64,000 bases of DNA. Origin: Rhynochetos jubatus. Lineage: Eukaryota > Chordata > Aves > Eurypygiformes > Rhynochetidae. Shown here in pieces: positions 13,401 through 22,800 of the stretch; positions within the stretch are counted from its first letter, which is position 1; each line of letters begins with the position of its first letter. The notes under the pieces are model-generated. The model ran no database searches. It was not told the origin of the DNA and saw only the letters and a program-made list of their open reading frames with translations. Made by a program: the position numbers and the translations under genes. The stretch covers positions 137,144,175 to 137,208,174 of the forward strand of contig CM050648.1 in assembly GCA_027574665.1 (NCBI GenBank), read 5' to 3'.

Positions 13401-16400
13401 TTTGATCCCCAGATAAACGTTCCAGTAAAATTTTGTAATGCTCTGTTCAGTTGTATCCTATCTTGGAGCTTCTTAAAGGGTGATACTTTCAATTTCCAGC
13501 TACTGATCAGAAATAGAGAGACGGGGCCAGAAACCAGCCATCTGTTTTAACTTTCAAAATGCAGGGCTTAAGTGTGTGACTGCAATTCGATGTTTGTCAG
13601 ACCATTTCAAGGACATACGTAGATTAGGGAGACCTGAGATATGTAAATTGCTGATTAAATTTGGTCTGTTACGTGCAGTCTGAGTCTAAAGGTACTCCTC
13701 TGATTAAACAAGTAGATGCCACGCTACGGTAATAATAGTCTGGGCTCTTGCAAACGTGACTGTGTTTAGAGCTGGTGTTGGTTGGATCGGCTGGCACTGT
13801 CAGAGCCGACTTGAGAAGAGGAACATGCACCAACTGCCAGCAAAGGAAAGAAACCATCCAGCACATTACACACTTGAAAGTGAGCAGAGGCGATAGTGTT
13901 AACCCAGTGTGCATCGTGAGCTGTGGGGTGCATGCCGCTTTGGCAGAGGGAGCTTTCGTCTCCCTGCGGTCACGTTCCTCGTGAAACAAAGGGCTGTGAT
14001 CTCTGCAACCTCCACAACTGGATGCATTTAAGGTTGTTACTCTGCTGCTCTGAAGACAGATGAAAAGTGCTAATAGGAGTAGTTTTAAACTAGAAGGTTA
14101 CTGTTCAAATTTGAAACTCAAAAGATAATTTTTAATAATTTCTAAAAATTTTCTTTTGACTTGAGGCCAGGAATCTCAGACTGTTGTGGAAATAGCTGCT
14201 GCAGCTTCCATGAATGTCTTTTGGATAAGAGATTTGCGAAGTCTTGCACCACCTACACAGGACCAGACTGTGCTTTTTAATTTCTAAGTGTGCGTGGCAT
14301 CCTTGCCTACCTGATCAGCATGTAGGTGCAAAAATTAAATGGAAAGTGCCAGGAGTTTTGGCAGTTTCTTCTCCTTTATATGCTCTGAATCTTACCTAAG
14401 CTGTCTTTGATACTGAAAGAACTGCCGTAACCCAATAACGTGTACTGCAACATCACTCCGGGGAGCTGAGCAAAAGTAGATATTCAGTCGCTCCTTTTTA
14501 AGCCACTGAGTTCTAATATTGTACTCGGTACACAGAGGCATAAAATATATGTATGTATCTTGTACCGTACACTGTCCTAGTCAATCTGCATATTGTGGAA
14601 CTCGTAACGTTTTTCCTGACAGCAAAAATCGCTTCCTGTGTTTTGGATTTTATTGTAGAATCTTTTCTCCATTTCCATAAATGGATCTTACTTTAGCGTT
14701 TTGCACTTCTTGCTCTTTTTCCGTATCCTTTTTAGACAGTTTTCTTTGTGTTTATTTGGATTTTTAACACAGAGCGTACAAAGATGTAAAGAACAGAAAA
14801 TGCAGCGTAACTCAAGACACATGTACGGAAACGTTCTTATTTTTGAAAGCCTTTCACAACCCACACAGCAGAACCGTAAAGGAGATGGTGTATAAGCATT
14901 GCATGACAAATGAGAACATAACTTCCACATTCTCCAGACCAAGGAGCGTCCTGGTCCATAAAATTAATTGATGTAAAAATACAAGCAAAAGCGGAAAATT
15001 TAGAACATAAACCAGCAATTTGCAGTTCCCGCAGAAGTGAATATTGTATTTAGATGCAGCCCCTGAGGCCTCCTCACTGCTGACTTGCAGACCCACTTGA
15101 ACAATACTGGCAGTACAGTGACTGTTCCCAAAGCGCCAGGGCTGGGCTGGAGAACTGGACCATAACCATGTCCTTCGTGAAGGACGCAGTGTCTGGAGAG
15201 ACTGCGCAGCTCTCCAAAGCTTGAGACGATGGCGCACGTCACCGAATGCAGTTCTCGCTGCTGCATGAGCGGAACTGGAAAACCGAACAAAGTAAGGATT
15301 TCCTGAGAGGCTTCCATGAAAGAGTGTTTATTATTTCAATATTATTGTTATAATATTGTGTTATTAAACACTTTTCAATTTCAAAGTGGCAGGTGTTTTG
15401 TACATAATGACCTTTCTTAGATTTAGACTACAGTGGTTTAGAAACTGGGCAGTTTGGTTTAATTTTAACCTAAAAAGGGTCTGAGAGCATCATTAGGGAT
15501 TTTTTCTCCCAGACTTTTCTGGACAGATCCCACCAACAGTAAGACTGTGTGTTGCTGGGGAGACTGGTTATGCTCCTGTTTTCATCCACCTCTGGCAAGT
15601 TTTTTAAAAAAAAATAAAAATCCATAGATGCTTGCGGCTCTTGACAAAGCTGTCATCTTCCACTTCGTAGGAACACAGTAGGCTCTTTGAAGTTCGGGTA
15701 CTCTCTGTTTTCAGTTGAGCAGTGTCTTAAATTTGTTGCTTGCTTTGCCCAGTCAGACAAGGAAATGAAGTCTTGTACCACCCCACACCCCCTGATACAA
15801 ATACAGCTGTGCATCAAAACCCAAACTTCTACTCTCCTGCACCCCTATCCTTAGGCACCTGTCAGCCAAGCTGCTGTAATAATTCACGTTGTTCAGTGCA
15901 GCCATGTGTTAGGGCGGGCTTGAGAAGAGCCCTGTAAAGACACCTTCCCTGCGAGCGGAATTAACGCTGAGGTGTAGAACCATGGTACTGCAATAATGGG
16001 GAGGGCAGAGGAAGGTGATTGTTACCCTTAATTCTACTTGATACTGGGCTTTTAAAAAATGGTGATCAGCAACATAGCTTTGATCAATGCAAGAAGACAG
16101 AAAGCTTAAGTTTACTCTGATGTAGAAGGTGGATCAGTGTGGGAATTAATAGGATGGACTTGGCACAGGTTGAGAAATCTTGGATTTGCCTCAAAATCTT
16201 TGCTGAAATGCATATGCATCTTGTTCTTTTGCTTTAAGCTATTTGGTATTGTTTAAACACCGAATACCTCAGACTTAATGTACATGCAGACACACAAGCT
16301 GACCAGGTTTGTCTGTAAATAGAATATTTTTTCAAACACATCTTGTATTACCAGATAGAACTTTAAAATACAATTAGCCTATAAGTAATCAGGAGTTATT

Positions 16401-19159
16401 TACCTTTTAGGAGGTACATACTAAATACAAACGGTACTGAAGTTATTGTATTTAACTTTAGTTTAACATTTTCTGCTTTTAGAAGCTCAACTTTATTCAG
16501 TGAGTTCTACAGTATTAATATATATATAAATATATGGTAAAAATCAGTTACGGTATTTTCAAAACCTGTAGTTTATAGTCAGACCACATGGATGTCAGTC
16601 CATAATATTTTGAATTTGGCCTAACCTATGAAGTTCTTTACATCTTTGTTGCTTTGTATTTGAACACACCTTTGGTATGATTGCAGTATATTTAGCAGCT
16701 ACTCAGATATTGTATATTGTAGTGTAAGATTTGTCTTCTCTTTCCCACTTCCTTTTGCTTCTGCGTTCTTTTCAATGAGGCTCCCGACTGAATATGAGAG
16801 GAACGGGAGATTTGAGGGCTCAAGGTGAGGGTAAAATTTTTGTTTAAAATGTTATTTAGGTGAGTTTGAACCCTTCTCCCCTTGATTACGTGGCGTAGTG
16901 GCTTCAGGCAGCAGCTTTTGTTTCGTGTAAGGCTTTGAAACTAAACAAAGCAGCATTTCTGTCTGCAAAACAGCTATTAAAGCACTGACTGACTTTGGTT
17001 CTAAACTCTCATCTTTCCTGTTGCCTTTTCCCGTGTGTGTTTTTCTGCATTTTATTCGTTACAATTTGCTGTTGTCTTGTAGATGTGTAGGTAGGTGGTC
17101 TCTAGTGAGGCTGCAGACGTGTGGGGTAACCACTAAAGGGTGATATTTCTCATCTCCAAAATCAGATGGATAAACAGCACTTTTCATGTTACACTCTTCT
17201 TCCAAAATCTGCATATCAAAAAATACTAGAAATGACCAAATTGTACTGCCAACTGTTTTCAAGTAGAAAAAGCCTTCAAAAATAAAATGAGCATTGAGTA
17301 AGAGTTGGTGTTCCTACTGACCCCTTACAGCCTTATTAAATTAAAACCTTAAAGTTGAAATAAAGCACTCTAATTTGCTTGCTAAATTCTGTAACGTCTG
17401 GCAAATCACGTAGCTGGATTTGACGGCGTAATCCTGCGACTCTCGCAGTTACTGGAAGTCTTTCTACTGGAATGTAAAATTATGAAATGGGCTATCTTTG
17501 AGAGAGAGATTTCTTTAGCTCTGACCTTGCTATCACTTTTTTATTTAACTTTTTCTTAATTGCCTGCTTAATGGTGGTAGAAGGAAAGCATTGTGTAACC
17601 AGAAATTCACTGCCAATATTTTGAAGAGCAGCTTGACTTCGTGTGGTAAATTGAACGCTGAAGCTCAACGTGAGACCCGAAGTGCATGCTTTGGGGGCAG
17701 TTAGGTTAGGTATTTTCAGAAAATATTTAAGCATGACAGTCAATACGTTTAAGTCTTTAGTCCAGCTGACATTGTGCAAATATTCATAAAGCAAATCGGT
17801 CGTTTTTTGGTGCGTTTTTTTGTCCCCTGAAGGTCTAAATGTAGTTCTTTATTCTTTACCTGCGTGACCACTGATTTTTGATTGGAGTAGGAGAATCATT
17901 GCAAACTAGAAATTTCTGGAACACTTCTTGTCTTTATCCTTACCAAAGGAAAAGCCTCTTTGGGGTGGGGGGGGGGGGGGGGTGGCGGGGAAGAGGAGAA
18001 AAAAAATTGCAGCCTTAATATTTTGTGCTTTATCTCTTGAAACTCTGACAGTAACAGTAACCCTCGCATTTGCCATCATCATAACGGTGTTGGTGGGGTG
18101 GCTCACAGCGACTGCCAGCTCTTGCCGGCATTTTGGCCTCAGAGGCACTTGGCTGCCTGGCTTGTAGCAGTGACAGATTTCATCTCTTTCCCTGTGTCAG
18201 CCGTCGGTGTTAAACACATTACTGACCCCCTTACAGGGGAAGCCTTTCCTCCCAGTTAAAGGTGACCCCAGTAGCCTGCAACGAGCCTCCCAGTGCCTGT
18301 CTCCAACCTGCTGCGTGGCAGGAGGTGCAGGGAACCCCCAGGGTCCCTGTCGTGTATGAGTGTGTGCCTCCCACCGCCTGGCACCCCCACGACCTGGGCA
18401 AAGCACCCTTTTGTCACAACATTTGAGTGTTCCAGAAACTTCTAGCACGAGCTGGTGTTTCAGTTGTCTTGGTGGCCTGAGAAACAGGGGTTCGAGCAGA
18501 ACCTGCCTTAAAATTGAGCCGTGGGTGATGCATGTAGTTCTACCCCCGCGAGGTCACCTCCCTCATGCTCCTGACTCCAGTGACTTCCAGTTGTGTCACC
18601 AGTCGTGCCATACCTTCGTTTCAGCCCCAGCAGCAAATGCTTTCCCTTGACTGTGTGCGCGTACAGAGCGAGGAGAGCGGGGCATTGCTCGCAGCCGGAG
18701 CCTCTAGATGCTGCTCTAATACCAGTAGCGCGTGTTGAGTGGGGTCTGCTTCACTAACACGGAACGTGGGGAGGGTAGCTGGCCCCGCTAACTGAGAAAT
18801 TCCTGTCTTTCAGCCGCAATGTAGCAGTGGATCAGAAGGACGAGAACAAGGAAGCCAAGCCTCGGTCGCTGCGTTTTACCTGGAGCATGAAAACCACCAG
18901 CTCCATGGATCCCAATGACATGATGAGGGAAATACGAAAGGTCCTGGATGCCAATAATTGTGACTATGAACAAAGAGAGCGTTTCTTGCTTTTCTGTGTC
19001 CATGGAGATGGGCACGCGGAAAACCTTGTACAGTGGGAGATGGAGGTGTGTAAACTGCCAAGACTGTCCCTGAATGGAGTTCGCTTTAAGCGGATATCGG
19101 GAACATCCATAGCTTTTAAAAACATTGCTTCCAAAATTGCCAATGAGTTAAAGCTGTAA
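4320..19159 (+). CDS. MARK3: MARK3, microtubule affinity-regulating kinase 3, C-terminal part (6 exons)
   Basis: MARK3 (PAR-1A, C-TAK1) is a cytoplasmic serine/threonine kinase that phosphorylates microtubule-associated proteins and scaffolds such as KSR1 and CDC25C. Coding exons are 4320-4423, 9152-9316, 10044-10301, 12615-12641, 16780-16824 and 18814-19159. They total 945 bp and read through in one frame: 314 residues plus TAA. The N-terminal kinase and UBA domains lie upstream of the window. Seen here are the Ser/Thr-rich spacer ([19 protein letters not shown], then [16 protein letters not shown]) and the KA1 domain, about the last 98 residues, ending in IANELKL. KA1 binds acidic phospholipids and helps autoinhibit the kinase. 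The distinctive spacer ([15 protein letters not shown]) separates MARK3 from MARK1, MARK2 and MARK4. The longest splice form is given; several internal exons are probably optional. Confidence 0.96.
7300..7353 (+). repeat. Diverged 50-bp repeat, copy 1
   Basis: This block starts CATTCTGCT and contains AGATGGC and CAAAGCCTGA in the same order and spacing as a block at 8408-8461. By hand alignment about 40 of 50 positions agree, with one single-base gap. Origin is unknown: an old dispersed repeat or a local duplication. Confidence 0.5.
8408..8461 (+). repeat. Diverged 50-bp repeat, copy 2
   Basis: Partner of the block at 7300-7353, in the same orientation about 1.1 kb downstream in the same MARK3 intron. 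The shared words are CATTCTGCT, AGATGGC, CTGT, TCCT and CAAAGCCTGA. The similarity fades after the last word. Confidence 0.5.
9152..9316 (+). CDS. MARK3: MARK3 exon b: 55-codon cassette exon
   Basis: The exon begins after the acceptor cccctcacag and ends at the donor gtaaga (9317). It encodes [15 protein letters not shown], then a segment with [15 protein letters not shown], then [13 protein letters not shown]2 has a clearly related block (SLTEM..., [14 protein letters not shown]), and MARK1 has HQKSMS in the same place. The exon is 165 bp, enters after two bases of a codon and leaves after two, so it is a clean in-frame cassette. The MARK3 isoform I know best reads directly from GKENS into TIPDQR, which corresponds to skipping this exon. 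Inclusion is inferred from conservation of frame and splice sites. Confidence 0.85.
9317..10043 (+). other. MARK3: MARK3 intron, 0.7 kb
   Basis: Short intron with donor gtaaga at 9317 and an acceptor at 10042-10043 after a T-rich tract. It contains no recognised element; open frames within it are unsupported. Confidence 0.85.
10044..10301 (+). CDS. MARK3: MARK3 exon c: 86-codon spacer exon
   Basis: This exon encodes [16 protein letters not shown], then [19 protein letters not shown], then [16 protein letters not shown], ending in [12 protein letters not shown]. This is the conserved spacer of MARK3. The FPRG-x-x-SRSTFHG and NGPPASPS blocks are shared across MARK1-3, and the [12 protein letters not shown] tail is basic. 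The acceptor follows ttttctgctctag, and the donor is gtaagc at 10302. The exon is 258 bp and symmetric phase 2. Confidence 0.96.
10302..12614 (+). other. MARK3: MARK3 intron, 2.3 kb
   Basis: AT-rich intron with a C-rich patch near 11489-11510 and pyrimidine runs. It contains no recognised exon, repeat or RNA. The minus-strand open frame at 11711-11986 has no known domain and no supporting signals. Confidence 0.8.
12615..12641 (+). CDS. MARK3: MARK3 exon d: 9-codon microexon
   Basis: A 27-bp exon encoding NMSFRFIK with split Arg codons at both ends. The acceptor is taatttcttttag and the donor is gtagga at 12642. The peptide matches the NMSFRFIKR insert that distinguishes MARK3 isoforms; MARK2 has an equivalent NLSFRFARR block. 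It is symmetric phase 2, so inclusion or skipping keeps the frame. It is too short to be found without knowledge of the family. Confidence 0.92.
12642..16779 (+). other. MARK3: MARK3 intron, 4.1 kb
   Basis: Mostly AT-rich. Between about 15040 and 15320 the sequence is richer in G+C and carries two overlapping unrecognised minus-strand frames. It is followed by a perfect 9-bp-arm AT hairpin at 15337-15358. A TA-rich tract lies near 16516-16536. Nothing can be assigned a function. Confidence 0.75.
16780..16824 (+). CDS. MARK3: MARK3 exon e: 15-codon microexon
   Basis: A 45-bp exon encoding [14 protein letters not shown] with split codons at each end, matching the [15 protein letters not shown] insert of MARK3. 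The acceptor follows a T/C-rich tract ending ttcaatgag, and the donor is gtgagg at 16825. It is symmetric phase 2. In mammals this segment varies between MARK3 isoforms. The RF for RY change is conservative. Confidence 0.93.
16825..18813 (+). other. MARK3: MARK3 last intron, 2.0 kb
   Basis: The intron ends with the acceptor tcctgtctttcag before 18814. It contains a long uninterrupted G run near 17967-17982. The 3' half is noticeably more GC-rich than the earlier introns. No exon was recognised. Confidence 0.85.
17962..17990 (+). repeat. G-run, quadruplex-capable
   Basis: The pattern is G4-T-G16-TGGC-G4 on the plus strand, inside the last MARK3 intron. Four or more adjacent G tracts meet the usual G-quadruplex criterion. 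The pre-mRNA has the same strand, so an RNA structure is possible. The exact run length may be a sequencing artefact. Confidence 0.8.
18814..19159 (+). CDS. MARK3: MARK3 last coding exon: KA1 domain and stop
   Basis: The exon starts with the last base of a split Ser codon and [20 protein letters not shown], then runs through the KA1 domain ([11 protein letters not shown]... to IANELKL) and TAA at 19157-19159. Recognisable KA1 landmarks are [48 protein letters not shown] and KRISGTS. KA1 domains bind anionic lipids at the plasma membrane and fold back on the kinase. The full domain is present with no gap relative to the family. Confidence 0.98.
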
Positions 19160-19880
19160 CAAGAAAAATAGTTAAGTTGTAAATTAGTTAGCAATTTCAA
19201 GTGTTTTTGAGAATTCCGATGGAAATGTATAGAATAACATTTAGGCAATAACTTCTGCATCCTTCTGAATAGTGATATTAAAGAAAAAAGCTGCTGAGCT
19301 GGGAGGGAGAGTTGGACTTTTTTATAAGTGCACTACAGCATTAAAGTTGCCTACTATGTAAAATATTACCCCTTCTGCTTTATTTCCATTGCTTCTAAGT
19401 CTTTGAAAACAAATTGAAACACAGAATATATTCATTTAAATATGCTTCCCGTTTGTGTGGACGTGTGAATGTACAGTATGTGTGTATAATATATAAAGTA
19501 TTCTATGTAAGCAATTCAGTTACAACATCGAGCTGTACCAGTACCTCTTTTTGGGCTAATTTTGGTGCTAAAAATTGAAATGGCCAAGGAGGAAACACTT
19601 GAGTTATAATATTTAAAATAACTGAAGCGATAACCAGTAAATGCAGGTTTACAGTTCACTGCTGTGTTAAGGAGAGGAAAAAACAAAAGCGTGTTGAAGG
19701 GTTTGGATTTACGGTTGTGAACATTATTAGTCCTGTTTTCTAAGTAGATCTGATGAGATTATTAAAAAGTCACTTTTACCGAGTAAGTCTTGCATTATAT
19801 TTTGCCCACCTATTTATTATTTAAGCCTGAATCAAATTTTTAAGATGTAGTTGATTTGTGCATTAAAACTTGGGTAAACG
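19160..19880 (+). other. MARK3: MARK3 3' untranslated region (probable, end uncertain)
   Basis: AT-rich sequence continues directly after the stop codon. No canonical AATAAA was seen in the first kilobase. ATTAAA variants occur at about 19340, 19760 and 19862, any of which could direct cleavage. The end given here is a guess just after the last of these. Confidence 0.5.
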
Positions 19881-22800
19881 CTTCCATTCTTCTGCTTCTG
19901 CTCAACTACTGCAAGTGTATCTGTCCTCGTGGCTTACGAGCGTTGATTGCTGCAAGAACACGTTTCTGTTGTCCCACCGTTCCCCTGCAGAGTGAGGCGT
20001 TCCTAACGGCGTGTGCTAACGCTGACTGGTGACTTCTTCATTCCGACCAACTTCTCCACCTTTAGACTAGGTCAGACTGATACAAAGCACAAAAGGACTC
20101 GAATAGCGACGGTGTTTTGCTGCAAGTCGCCACGGCCGAGTTGGTGCCGTTCCGAGGCGTTGCCCCACGCGTGGCACTGCTTTCCTCCGCCTTCTGGGCG
20201 CGCGCTGTGTTGAAACCCAAAAGTGGGAATCAAATTGGCTACTGCGGTCCTCTGTTCATGTCCAGCTTGCTAAACTACAGCCGTATGCAGTAGCAGTTCG
20301 AACTCTCCTTGCAGCTCTCTTCCAGCGTGCTTCCCCTCGGCCCTGGTGGTACCGCTGTGGATGGCTTTATGCCGGTCGCGTCGCTGCTGCGGAGGGAGTC
20401 CGCTGCCGCTCCTGTGCCGTGCAGTGTGGAAACCCGCCCGTGACGGACTCTCTGATGGCCAGCTAGCTTTCTGTAGGACGTGAAGCTACTCTGGGATGGT
20501 CCCCGCTTTTTAAGCATCACTGTGGTGAGCCAGATTTGATCTTGCAAACTAGAATGAAGATACTTCTTCATGCGTTGTTTCCTACTGATACTCAGTTTAT
20601 TTCGTCAAGGACTTCTGTAGATAATATCCTGCATTATCTACTTGACTTCTTGTGTTAATGTTTTATGGTTATATTTCAGTGAAGCACTTAAGCATGTACT
20701 AAACATGTGCTTTAAACTGGAGCCTAAATTTGCATTTTAAATCTGCAGTGAGCTAATAGTTACTCATAGTACACAGTTCAGACCTGACCCGACGTGAAAA
20801 TCCTTTGCAGGTTAGTTCTTGTGGTCTGTAGTCTGTGAGGGCAGCAGACTTCCCCTCTTTCCCTAAGCATTGGTATTGATTCTGCTAGTTTAAAGGCTAA
20901 TCATAGTTGTTAAATGTAGTAAATATTCCTGAATTTGCATTTTATTCTCTGTATATTCTGTGTCACGCCATGGCTTGAGAACTCCAGGTGTGCTACCAGA
21001 GTTCAGTTGGCTTTCAGTGCTCTGCCCGTGCCTGTGCTGCTCAGTATGGTTTTTTTTCCAGGAAAACTCCGTTTTGTAATAGCAATAAGACATTTCAGGG
21101 CAGTCATTGTACTTTCTCAGGTGACCGGTCACCTACCCTTTCACTTCTGACCATTTAAGTACTCCTCCAAATGTACTTTTTTTTTTTTTCACCTGGCAGC
21201 GCACTTCGTTGTCTGAACTGAGAAAGTGTTCTGATACATGATGTAAATCTGTATTCGATGGAAGTTCCAAAAGGTTTCATATTAAATGTTTTCTGAAATA
21301 ATCTCTTCCTACTTTACCTGCTAAGTATGTAATTGTTTCTGAAAAGTGCACTGGTATCAGACTTTGGACATTTAAAGTTTGTATTTAAGTATTTTTCTTC
21401 AGGTGTTCTCAAAAGGTTCTTTGCGAGTAAATCTGTATTTGAGGTATTAAAAAAAAAAAAAAATACTTCTTATAATCAGAAACAGATTTTTAACAGCTTC
21501 CTTCCCAAATGCCGTGTAAAATGACCGAGCTGCAAGCACATACCCTTCTTTCTTTACGATACTGCACGCTTACTGGTCAAGCCTGCGGGAGTTGCCTGGA
21601 GAGGAGAGCTGCTCGCTTCAGGTCTCCAAACCAAAGATGAACTTCTTCCCCGGCACAGGCTTTTCACGTGTTCGTATTCCGCGGGGATCTCTAGGTTTAT
21701 CAGCACTGCTGCTGATACGACTCTGCACAACTACAGCTGGTCTTCCCTCTGCTGAAGAGACAGGTTTTAAAATCACGGGAGGTCAGCGTGTGCTGAGGAT
21801 GCCGCAGCCAGCTCGGAGATGCGCGTCCAGCAACCCAGAAGTGGTTTTCTGTCGTGGCACGACGGGTGTCCTAGAACGTGCGTTCCGAACGGTGTGGGTG
21901 TTCGTAACGGGCTTGTGACTAAAGGTTTGCGTTGCTAAAACAGCTCATCCTGCTGGCCTAAGTGTTTTGCATACTGTTTTGTCCAAGCTGCAGCATCTGG
22001 TCCAGACCTTGTGGGTTCAAAGGTTTTTGTCACATATTTGGGCAAGGTTCCCCTTTTTCTCCTGCACTACAGTGAAGTTTCAGGGTGAAATGCTGAGAAA
22101 CTGTATCCCAAATTTTAATTGCAGCATTTTTTTTGTCAAGATCAGTTAGATTAAAAAAATAATCTGAAATTGGCATGTACATGTTTACGTTAAAGAATTG
22201 AAGTCAGGGGTTCAGGAGTCCTCCTAGACACAGGGAAAGATTGTAGCAGAGCCGGGATTTGAACGGGGATCTCTCCAATTCAGTTAAGCTCAGATAAACA
22301 TGAGCCTGTTGGATAATGCGTACAGGCTTTTAATCAGCCTTTCCCACCGCCGCCGTCTCATGCGCCGTGTTGTGGATTGCAATTTAATTAGGACTGCAGC
22401 CAGCCCGGAGATGCACTTCCTCTGGGAAGCCCTGGCCTGGAGCAGCAGTACGTACGTGGTCGCTCTGAGCTAAAACCCGCTTGGTCGCGCAGGTTTTGGT
22501 TCCTGAAGGGCCTGGGAACCGCGCTGGGTACGGGCAGAGGTTGCCTGCGGACTGGTGGCTTTCTCCGTGTCTCAGGTGGGCTGGTTGGGTGTTTGTGATC
22601 AGCTGTCCGAAACCCTGTTGTTCAGGTGACAAAGAGTTAAATATCTAGGTGGTGGCTGGTATTTCTGCTATTGAGGGGGGTCATATTGATGTAAAATGTT
22701 GTTTTCTAATCCGCTTTGCAGATGTTCAGGAAATACTAAATACAGTTTTGGAAAGCTGGTCTCACCGTAGGTTGATGTTTTGTTTTAGACGTACAGATTT

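Noticed and set aside
13775-13984. Short frame with CTNCQQRKE, resembling a zinc-binding knuckle
   Set aside because: Only one Cys pair, no second pair at finger spacing, and a competing minus-strand frame over the same bases.
15000-15317. 105-codon minus-strand frame in a MARK3 intron, looking like a retrocopy
   Set aside because: Two overlapping frames compete, no parent gene is recognised, and no poly-A tail or target-site duplication is visible.
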